Shown here one piece after another: positions 9,067-14,222 of a DNA stretch of 14,222 nucleotides. The notes under the pieces were generated by a model. It worked only from the letters and a program-made list of their open reading frames with translations, searched no databases and was not told the origin of the DNA. The stretch covers positions 1-14,222 of the forward strand of contig QQUD01000021.1 in NCBI GenBank assembly GCA_008501785.1, given 5' to 3'. The DNA is from Chloroflexota bacterium (GTDB lineage Bacteria; Chloroflexota; Anaerolineae; Promineifilales; Promineifilaceae). Position 1 is the stretch's first letter, and every line of letters starts with the position of its first letter. A program made the position numbers and the translations under genes.

Positions 9067-10224
9067 TTAATCGACTGCGGCTTGCAAAATGTGCGTAACG
9101 GCCGTTCCACTCGTCCCCCCGATATTTTGTGCCATCCCAATCTTGGCATCGGGCACTTGACAATCGTCAGCTTCACCCCGCAGTTGCCGTGCGACTTCCA
9201 CCACTTGATAAACGCCAGTTGCGCCGATTGGATTACCGCGTGCTTTGAGCCCACCGAATGTACTGATGGGAATACGGCCGTTTCGACCAATCTCACCATC
9301 TCGCGCCAATTGCCAACCCTGACCCGGTTTTGCAAAACCAACAGCTTCCAAAGCCAACGCACTCATCACCGTATACGAATCATGCAGTTCAAACAGATCA
9401 ATTTGTTCATGTGTGATGCCTGCTGCTTGCATGGCGCGTTCGGCACTTTTCTTGGCAGCTTCTAAATGTAATATATTTTTTCGGTTGTGTAGTGAGATAG
9501 TGTCAGTCGCAATCGCCGAACCGATAATTTCCACCGGCTTTGGCACCATGTCCATGGCCCGCTCTTTGTTGGTGATAATAAGCGCAGCTGCACCATCTCC
9601 TACCGGAGCGGCATCAAACAGGCTGACCGGCGTGGCAATTTGTGGAGCTGTCGCAAAACGCTCCGCTTTGAGCCGATTACGGAACATGGCCAGCGGATTG
9701 TTGACGCCGTTTGCATGGGCATTAACGCTGAAACTGGCAAAATCAGCCAGGTCCACCCCGTATTCGTGCATGTAGCGTCGCATCAGCAAGGCGGCTGCAC
9801 CTGGTTGCGTCAGTCCATGAATGGCTTCGTAATCTGCGTCGAGACTGGAGGCGAGAACGGCCGTTACCGACGATCCCACCTTATCCGTCATCTTTTCCAC
9901 GCCAACCACGAGCGCCGTTTCCACCAGCCCACTTTTTACGGCCAGCACCCCTTGTCGCAGTGCTGCCCCACCGGATGCTTCACCAGCTTCTACGGTAACG
10001 GCCTCAATGCCGCGCAGCCCTGAAAAATCTGCAACAAGTGATCCCAAATGGCTCTGATTACTAATTTCATCAGCCAGCATGTTCCCCACAAACAGCGCAT
10101 CGATGCTGGATGTGTGTGCATTATCCAGTGCAGCCTCAATCGCATACCACGCCAAATGACGCAGCGATGTGCCCCACATCTCTTTAACTTCTGTTTGGCC
10201 TACGCCAATAATTGAAACATCCAT
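9067..10224 (-). CDS. Thiolase-fold protein of the mevalonate operon, catalytic residues replaced
   Basis: The product (385 aa) belongs to the archaeal/SCP2-type thiolase group, whose usual role here is condensation of two acetyl-CoA to acetoacetyl-CoA. The fold is complete from MDVSIIGVGQTEVKE through PVGDGAAALI (207-216) to NIGGTSGTAVTHIL (367-380). However, the residues expected for catalysis differ. The nucleophile motif CASG reads EASG (Glu82), HDCF reads HDSY (Ser283), and GHPxGATG reads GNPIGATG (Asn331). All three were checked at codon level (GAA, TCG, AAT) and the frame is intact, so this is not decay by frameshift. It may be a scaffold for HMG-CoA synthase/DUF35 or catalyse another reaction; the Ltp2 aldolase is a known thiolase-fold enzyme working with DUF35 without thiolase cysteines. 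No good ribosome site precedes the ATG. A 100-bp gap carrying an inverted repeat separates it from hmgS. Confidence 0.88.
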   Translation of the reverse strand: MDVSIIGVGQTEVKEMWGTSLRHLAWYAIEAALDNAHTSSIDALFVGNMLADEISNQSHLGSLVADFSGLRGIEAVTVEAGEASGGAALRQGVLAVKSGLVETALVVGVEKMTDKVGSSVTAVLASSLDADYEAIHGLTQPGAAALLMRRYMHEYGVDLADFASFSVNAHANGVNNPLAMFRNRLKAERFATAPQIATPVSLFDAAPVGDGAAALIITNKERAMDMVPKPVEIIGSAIATDTISLHNRKNILHLEAAKKSAERAMQAAGITHEQIDLFELHDSYTVMSALALEAVGFAKPGQGWQLARDGEIGRNGRIPISTFGGLKARGNPIGATGVYQVVEVARQLRGEADDCQVPDAKIGMAQNIGGTSGTAVTHILQAAVD

Positions 10225-10237
10225 AAGTATTTATATA

Positions 10238-10321
10238 CGTCATTTCGAGGTCCCCCCGAGAAATCCCAACAATCTGTGCAATAAACGCATTGGGGATTCC
10301 TCAGCGGACTTCGGAATGACA
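10238..10321. repeat. Imperfect inverted repeat, REP/MITE-like
   Basis: The left arm begins GTCATTTCGAGG (10239-10250) and includes GAGAAATCCC (10258-10267). The right arm carries GGGGATTCCTC (10292-10302) and ends CTTCGGAATGACA (10309-10321), pairing imperfectly over about 30 nt. It fills most of the hmgS-thiolase spacer. The 'GTCATTCCGA...GGAATGAC' style is familiar from dispersed intergenic repeats of many bacteria. No coding capacity. Confidence 0.65.
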
Positions 10322-10332
10322 TTTGTGTTGTT

Positions 10333-11406
10333 TTAAAGCTTCAGCTTATCCCGGAAGCGGGTGTATGTTGCATAATTAATTTCAGTGCGGCGGGCAATAT
10401 AACCTTCGGTAGACGTTGCCCGGTCGCGAACTTCAAGCAGGCGCTCGGTGGTGTGAATGTCGAATGCATCTGAACCAGCACCAGAGCCGTAGCTGACCAT
10501 CAAAATGCGATCTCCTGCTTTGGCCACGTCCAAAAGGGCTGTGAGTCCAATGATGGACGAGCCTGAATACGTATTGCCAATGCGCGGACTGAGCAGACCT
10601 GGCGCAATTTGTTCCATCGAAAAGCCTAACTGTTTCGCCACCCGCTGTGGGAATTTAGCGTTGGGTTGGTGGAAAACGGCCCAATCATAATCTGCCGATG
10701 TGGTGCCTAGCGATTCCATCAGCATTTCGGCCGCGCCAGTGATGTGCTTGAAGTAAGAAGGTTCACCCGTAAAACGGTCGCCATGTGATGGATATTCAGC
10801 ATGAGCACGACGCCAAAAGTCTGGCGTATCGGTAACAAACGAGTAAGAGCCGTTAATCACAGCTACAGACTCATCTGCTGGACCAATCAAGATGGCAGCA
10901 CCACCGGCTGCGGCCGTGTACTCGAGCGCATCGCCAGGACGGCCTTGGGCGGTGTCCATACCGATGCTGAATGCGTACCGGGCCATCCCTGACCCGACAA
11001 AACCAATCGCGGCTTGCATCGCTTCGGTGCCTGCTTTACAGGCAAATTCCCAGTCACCGGCCAACGTGTGCGGCACTGAACCAATTGCCTCCGCCACAAT
11101 CGTGCTCGACGGTTTAACTGCATAAGGATGGCTTTCACTGCCGACCCAAACCGCACGAATTTCTTGTGGATTAATTTGTCCACGCAGCAGCGCATTACGA
11201 GCCGCTTCAATTGACATGGTAATCACATCTTCATCAAGCCCGTTGACTGCTTTTTCCTGAATCGGTGTACCACCGGTCCCACCAGTCCACATTTCCGATA
11301 CTTCTTTTGCAGGCAGCCGGTAACGCGGCACATATGCCCCATACCCGACAATGCCTACATCTCTATCTGGTTTCATTAACCCGTTTATGGGTTTGAATTC
11401 ACTCAT
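10333..11406 (-). CDS. Hydroxymethylglutaryl-CoA synthase, archaeal type
   Basis: The product (357 aa) condenses acetoacetyl-CoA with acetyl-CoA to HMG-CoA in the cytosol, the second step of the mevalonate pathway. The start at 11406 (MSEFKP) is chosen because AGGGGA lies about 6 nt upstream; the ATG at 11433 lacks this. The catalytic triad is visible: Glu91 in [12 protein letters not shown], nucleophile Cys123 in [11 protein letters not shown] and His246 in [26 protein letters not shown] and the [10 protein letters not shown] segment near the C-terminus are also family features. Length and sequence style match archaeal enzymes rather than the longer eukaryotic ones. It lies 59 bp downstream of hmgR and should be co-transcribed with it. 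No ACGGCCGT palindrome occurs in this gene, unlike its operon partners. Confidence 0.95.
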   Translation of the reverse strand: MSEFKPINGLMKPDRDVGIVGYGAYVPRYRLPAKEVSEMWTGGTGGTPIQEKAVNGLDEDVITMSIEAARNALLRGQINPQEIRAVWVGSESHPYAVKPSSTIVAEAIGSVPHTLAGDWEFACKAGTEAMQAAIGFVGSGMARYAFSIGMDTAQGRPGDALEYTAAAGGAAILIGPADESVAVINGSYSFVTDTPDFWRRAHAEYPSHGDRFTGEPSYFKHITGAAEMLMESLGTTSADYDWAVFHQPNAKFPQRVAKQLGFSMEQIAPGLLSPRIGNTYSGSSIIGLTALLDVAKAGDRILMVSYGSGAGSDAFDIHTTERLLEVRDRATSTEGYIARRTEINYATYTRFRDKLKL

Positions 11407-11436
11407 GGTTTCCCCTATTTCAGTAATCAACAATCG

Positions 11437-11471
11437 TTTTTTGTTTACTGTTTTTTGTTTTTTGTTTACTG
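11437..11471 (-). repeat. Five 7-bp tandem repeats between hmgR and hmgS
   Basis: On plus the units are TTTTTTG, TTTACTG, TTTTTTG, TTTTTTG and TTTACTG (minus consensus CARWAAA). The hmgR stop codon (11468-11466) lies inside the first unit read on the minus strand, so unit number can change without altering the protein. Confidence 0.7.
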
Positions 11472-12755
11472 TTTTCCATTCAATATTTCTTTCGCACGAT
11501 CCACATGAATTCGGCGTTCAGAGACAAGCTGATCGGCGACTTGCTGAATAAGCGCTTCGGGCGCACCGGCTGCCATAGCGATTTGCCGGGCGTGAAGCGC
11601 CATATGTCCTTTTTGAATGCCTACGGTAGCGAGGGCGTTGATGGCGGCCCCGTTTTGTGCCAGACCCACGGCTGCGATCACTTGGGCCAATTCTGGCGCT
11701 GATTTGACATCTAAAATTTTCATGGCGACGCGGGCGGTCGGGTGAACTTTGGTGGCACCACCGACCATACCCACAGCCATTGGCAGCGTGATTTCGCCGG
11801 AGAGGTCGCCGTTTTCGTCAACGTGCCAGTCGGTGAGGGCACTGTAACGGCCGTTTCTTGCCGCATACGCATGTGCCCCCGCCTCAACAGCACGCCAATC
11901 GTTTCCCGTCGCAATACAAACCGCGTCGATGCCGTTCATAATGCCTTTGTTGTGGGTGGCTGCCCGGTAAGGGTCTACAATGGCAAAGGCGTTTGCTTCT
12001 TCGATCAGTTTGGCAACTTCAGTGCCGGTTAAATCGGGCGTTGCCAACATGTTGGCCGGAATCGTGCAGCGTGCCGTAGCGGTGCGCTGGTCTGCCAGGT
12101 TCGAAAGAATGCGCAAGCTGGTACGGCCACCAGTTAATTCAGCAATGTGCGGAGCCAGCGATTCGAGTGCCGTATTAATAGCGTTAGCACCCATTGCATC
12201 GCGTGTGTCGAAGTGCAGGTGGAAGATGAGCATAGGGCCGACGGGTGTGTCGGGAAACGGCCGTATTTCAATATCACGTGCCCCGCCACCCAACTCAACA
12301 ATAACCCGGTCGCAGCAGTTAGCCTTTTCCAGCAATTCATCTCGGTGTGCTTCAATGGCAGCGACAGCCGCATCCATGTCGGGAATATCTAGCACTTGAA
12401 TTTGGCCAATCATCACTGGTTCAGTTGCTTGAGTATGAAAACCGCCACCCGCTCGAATTTTCTTAGCCAGGTTGCTCACGGCTGCCAGTACGCTTGGTTC
12501 TTCAACCGCCATTGGAATTAGATAATCACGGCCGTTTATCAAAAAGTTAACCGCAATCCCCAACGGTAGAGCAAACGTACCCAGCGTGTTCTCAATCATT
12601 TTGTCGGCTTGTTCGTTAGCCAGCCCTTGCCCTTTGAGCACGTTGATGTCAGCGTCACTGAGTTCAGCCCAGTCGGCTACGATGTCAACACGTTCGGATA
12701 ACGGCCGTTTGTAAAATCCCGGTAATCGTGATGATTTTGTCGTCACACTTTCCAT
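11466..12755 (-). CDS. Hydroxymethylglutaryl-CoA reductase, class II
   Basis: The product (429 aa) reduces HMG-CoA to mevalonate, the committed step of the pathway. There is no membrane domain, as expected for class II. The start at 12755 begins [16 protein letters not shown] and has GGAG about 6 nt upstream; the 22-residue extension from 12821 would translate the repeat leader and is rejected. By analogy with the Pseudomonas mevalonii enzyme, catalytic residues are the Glu of VEEPS (85/86), Lys270 in THNKGIMNG, Asp286 in TGND and His384 in [18 protein letters not shown] (157-165) retains the Asp (161) equivalent to the residue that favours NADH over NADPH, so NADH use is plausible (inference). 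It is the first gene of the operon, with a two-part upstream element shared with the DUF35 gene. Four ACGGCCGT palindromes occur, in two reading frames. Confidence 0.96.
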   Translation of the reverse strand: MESVTTKSSRLPGFYKRPLSERVDIVADWAELSDADINVLKGQGLANEQADKMIENTLGTFALPLGIAVNFLINGRDYLIPMAVEEPSVLAAVSNLAKKIRAGGGFHTQATEPVMIGQIQVLDIPDMDAAVAAIEAHRDELLEKANCCDRVIVELGGGARDIEIRPFPDTPVGPMLIFHLHFDTRDAMGANAINTALESLAPHIAELTGGRTSLRILSNLADQRTATARCTIPANMLATPDLTGTEVAKLIEEANAFAIVDPYRAATHNKGIMNGIDAVCIATGNDWRAVEAGAHAYAARNGRYSALTDWHVDENGDLSGEITLPMAVGMVGGATKVHPTARVAMKILDVKSAPELAQVIAAVGLAQNGAAINALATVGIQKGHMALHARQIAMAAGAPEALIQQVADQLVSERRIHVDRAKEILNGKQ

Positions 12756-12796
12756 GTAAGTCTCCAGTCTCCAATCTTTATTCTTTAGTCTTGTAG
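12756..12796 (-). repeat. Degenerate 7-bp tandem repeats in the hmgR leader
   Basis: Read on minus, CAAGACT, AAAGAAT, AAAGATT, GGAGACT and GGAGACT run directly up to the start codon. The last unit supplies the GGAG ribosome site, so loss or gain of units would keep or alter the site. Confidence 0.6.
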
Positions 12797-12837
12797 TCGG
12801 TTTGGCGGCTCCATTTTGCATGAGCAGGAGGTTTGAG

Positions 12838-12886
12838 CTGTCAAACCGTGCCTACTATAACTTTGGAATGCTGTCAAAAGCTGTCA
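12838..12886 (-). promoter_or_regulatory. Two-part upstream element shared with the DUF35 gene (hmgR copy)
   Basis: On minus, TGACAGCTTTTGACAGC (12886-12870) is followed after 22 bp by GGTTTGACAG (12847-12838). The latter contains TTGACA, a likely -35, but no strong -10 follows 17 bp later. TGACAGC occurs three times, two of them exactly 10 bp apart. Confidence 0.5.
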
Positions 12887-12918
12887 GGCAAGGTTTTGGG
12901 AGGTTGAATGAGGGGAAA

Positions 12919-13548
12919 TTAAGGGAGTCGTGGAGAGGTTTGATAGAAAATCAGTGTATTCACAATTGAGCGCGGAGTGAGCACGGTGACAAGGCTGTTG
13001 GCGGGTTGCGGGGGAGGTGTTTCATAGCCTGATGGGGTCCAGGGATAAAGGGATGTGTTCCAGATGAGAAACGGCCGTTCCCGCCACAAAACAAACACAC
13101 CATTTGGCAACGCTTCTATTTCAGCTTGATACGTCTGTTTACGCCGGTCCTTAATCAGACGCGCCTGAGTAAGCCGTTCTGTATGCAAAACCGTGTCAAT
13201 ATCTCCCATTTTGACAGGACCCGCACCAACCAAATCGGGATTGGCTGCGGCCCAGGCATCACGAAACGCAATGGCACGTTCTCGCTGGCACTCAAAACAG
13301 GGGCGGTGTCCTGCCGCCAGCGCTGTTGCTTCATCGAGAAAGAAAAGTTCGGTGTAGCGGTTTGGCTGCATGATGGACCGCTTGCGGCCTTTGAAGTTGA
13401 GGCGGCAGATAATCCAGGCTTTGTGGGAAAACGGCCGTGTTAGCTCCTGCCGCGCATTGTGCAAGATTCCCCGATTTCCCATCAAGCTGCCCCGCGCCGT
13501 TGTCGCAATAATGTCGCCAGTTGGTGTCACTCGGTTTTGTTTTGGCAT
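12919..13548 (-). CDS. Conserved protein of unknown function with Ada-like GHRPCxxC motif
   Basis: The product (209 aa) looks like a widespread bacterial family without known function, recognised from the opening MPKQNRVTPTGDIIATTARGSLMGNRG type sequence and the VLTPRSIVNTL end. The start at 13548 is chosen because family members begin there and AGGGA lies 5 nt upstream; 43 codons further upstream remain open but read the hairpin and a neighbouring basic tail out of frame. Residues 64-90 (RYTELFFLDEATALAAGHRPCFECQRE) resemble the 'FF...EAxAAGxRPCxxC' zinc motif of Ada N-domains and some nuclease tails. Cys48, Cys84, Cys87 and His81 are possible metal ligands (inference). It is encoded upstream of hmgR on the same strand with a 163-bp gap, and a link to the mevalonate genes is not evident. 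Confidence 0.8.
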   Translation of the reverse strand: MPKQNRVTPTGDIIATTARGSLMGNRGILHNARQELTRPFSHKAWIICRLNFKGRKRSIMQPNRYTELFFLDEATALAAGHRPCFECQRERAIAFRDAWAAANPDLVGAGPVKMGDIDTVLHTERLTQARLIKDRRKQTYQAEIEALPNGVFVLWRERPFLIWNTSLYPWTPSGYETPPPQPANSLVTVLTPRSIVNTLIFYQTSPRLP

Positions 13549-13558
13549 ACCATTCCCT

Positions 13559-13591
13559 AACCTCCCAGAGGTGCTGCACCTCCGGGAGGTT
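13559..13591 (-). repeat. Strong hairpin in the leader of the unknown-function gene
   Basis: AACCTCCCAGAGGTG (13559-13573) and CACCTCCGGGAGGTT (13577-13591) pair over 15 bp with one mismatch (G-U in minus RNA) and a 3-nt loop. It ends 10 nt before the start codon and contains GGAGGTG/CACCTCC, ribosome-site-like and complementary. No T-run follows, so it is not a terminator. Confidence 0.7.
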
Positions 13592-13600
13592 GATGACCTA

Positions 13601-13786
13601 TTATCTTCGTTTACGCTTTTTTCGTTTTGGCTTTGGTGGGCGTCTTCGTCGCGGCCTGCTTGATTTGGCTGCTTCATTTTCGATGGACTCTCGAAACATA
13701 GCGTAATGCCTTTTTAGTCGGTCAACGTATTGTGAATCTTGCAGGACTTGTTCAATATGTAGGATCAACGCAGGTGCTATTTCTGT
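13601..13786 (-). pseudogene. Probable C-terminal gene remnant with Arg/Lys-rich tail
   Basis: A minus frame between two stops encodes 61 residues. It begins TEIAPALILHIEQVLQDS, continues QYVDRLKRHYAMFRES and ends in a very basic tail (RPRRRRPPKPKRKKRKRR) followed by TAA TAG. The amphipathic part looks like genuine protein sequence and the double stop looks like a real gene end, but there is no ATG at the front and an in-frame TAA lies just upstream. It is therefore best read as the C-terminal remnant of a broken gene. An alternative is a small 32-residue basic protein starting at the internal ATG (MFRESIENEAAK), which has a weak AAGG upstream. No family was recognised. Confidence is low. Confidence 0.35.
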
Positions 13787-13845
13787 TTATGGACTCATGA
13801 TGTTTATGTTACTTGAGTTTCCCCACGACAACAAATGTCACAACC

Positions 13846-13861
13846 TAGTACCCGCGTACTA
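13846..13861. promoter_or_regulatory. Candidate operator dyad upstream of the regulator gene
   Basis: TAGTAC (13846-13851) and GTACTA (13856-13861) are exact reverse complements around CCGC. A -10-like TACAAT (13903-13908) follows, without a clear -35. It could be a self-regulation site of the downstream regulator; this is inference from position. Confidence 0.35.
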
Positions 13862-13997
13862 CATCTTCACGCCATCTTCACCGACGCGTGTCGTCTCTGT
13901 GCTACAATCGGACACTGTAGAACATATGTACCAATTGGGCGGCGAGCAACTGCGGGAACTGTGCATTTTGCCCCTTACCCCTCTGCCCCTCACCACC

Positions 13998-14222
13998 ATG
14001 ACCATCCGCAACACTTTTCGCAAACTGTTTGGGGTAAGTCAAGACCCATTTCCGCTGATTAAGCTGCGTCCGGAGCTGCTGACGGCTATCGAAGAGATAG
14101 CCGCACGTGAGCAAACCAGTGTCGGCGCTGTCGTGAACAATCTGGTTAGTTTTGCCCTTTCACAGCACCAGTCGGCTGAGGCTGGTTTGCAGGTTTGGTA
14201 TCAACTCACGCGGCGCGAACGA
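13998..14222 (+). CDS. Probable LuxR-type HTH regulator, N-terminal part (runs off the window)
   Basis: Seventy-five codons are visible before the window ends. Residues 19-54 (FPLIKLRPELLTAIEEIAAR and VGAVVNNLVSFALSQH) resemble a short strand-helix-helix segment such as a ribbon-helix-helix DNA-binding or dimerisation unit. The last residues, VWYQLTRRER, match the entry of a LuxR/GerE helix-turn-helix (usually LTxRERE), so a LuxR-type DNA-binding domain is expected just outside. This architecture is familiar from Chloroflexota regulators. The start is uncertain: ATG 13998 has no ribosome site, and an in-frame ATG at 13926 would add 24 residues (MYQLGGEQLRELC...). A dyad at 13846-13861 may control the gene. 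Confidence 0.65.
   Translation, partial: MTIRNTFRKLFGVSQDPFPLIKLRPELLTAIEEIAAREQTSVGAVVNNLVSFALSQHQSAEAGLQVWYQLTRRER

Noticed and set aside
10674..10920. Near matches to the palindrome (for example AACGGCCC and GCGGCCGT)
   Set aside because: They lack one arm of ACGGCCGT and were not counted, to keep the count exact.
12756..12821. 22-residue N-terminal extension of HMG-CoA reductase
   Set aside because: It would translate the heptamer-repeat leader, while the ATG at 12755 has a good ribosome site and starts at the family's usual position.
13549..13677. 43-codon N-terminal extension of the unknown-function protein
   Set aside because: It translates the hairpin and the basic tail of the neighbouring remnant out of frame, and the ribosome site fits the downstream ATG at 13548.

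Overview
The window looks like chromosomal DNA of a bacterium, most likely Chloroflexota of the Anaerolineae type. This is an inference. It rests on a Thr/Pro-rich PTATPEPT stalk after a membrane anchor, an archaeal-style upper mevalonate pathway in an otherwise bacterial genome, an HrcA/CIRCE-controlled groESL operon, and an N-terminal helical/RHH-like segment joined to what appears to be a LuxR-type HTH. No rRNA, tRNA, CRISPR array, transposase or phage gene was seen.

Layout. 1-278: AT-rich leader, then a family 2 glycosyltransferase with a hydrophobic C-terminal part (+). 1330-3579: a two-gene minus-strand unit encoding a TPR lipoprotein and a second lipoprotein whose C-terminal half resembles a permuted papain-like (NlpC/P60/LRAT-type) domain. 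3845-5138: a membrane-anchored TPR protein (+), whose promoter is followed at once by a terminator-like hairpin. 5147-7334: the groES-groEL operon, with two perfect CIRCE operators around a sigma-A promoter, and a terminator. 7405-8331: a hexose-6-phosphate mutarotase-like epimerase (+), ending at a terminator shared with the converging operon. 8489-12755 (minus): class II HMG-CoA reductase, HMG-CoA synthase, a thiolase-fold protein and a DUF35 Zn-ribbon/OB protein, the archaeal-type gene set for making mevalonate from acetyl-CoA. 12919-13548: a conserved protein of unknown function with an Ada-like GHRPCxxC motif. 13601-13786: a probable gene remnant. 13998-end: the start of a regulator gene.

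Points that stand out. (1) The palindrome ACGGCCGT occurs 19 times, always inside genes and in all three reading frames, but never in groESL or the two lipoprotein genes; it behaves like a cyanobacterial HIP1-type repeat. (2) The thiolase of the mevalonate operon has lost all three expected catalytic residues (Cys to Glu, Cys to Ser, His to Asn), so it may be a scaffold or a re-purposed enzyme. (3) hmgR and the DUF35 gene share a two-part upstream element, which suggests co-regulation of two promoters. (4) Gene spacers contain degenerate 7- or 8-bp tandem repeats, two of which begin at a stop codon.

How the genes work together. The thiolase/DUF35/HMG-CoA synthase trio would form the channelling complex known from methanogens, and HMG-CoA reductase would then make mevalonate for isoprenoids. 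The other genes appear to be unrelated housekeeping or cell-envelope functions.
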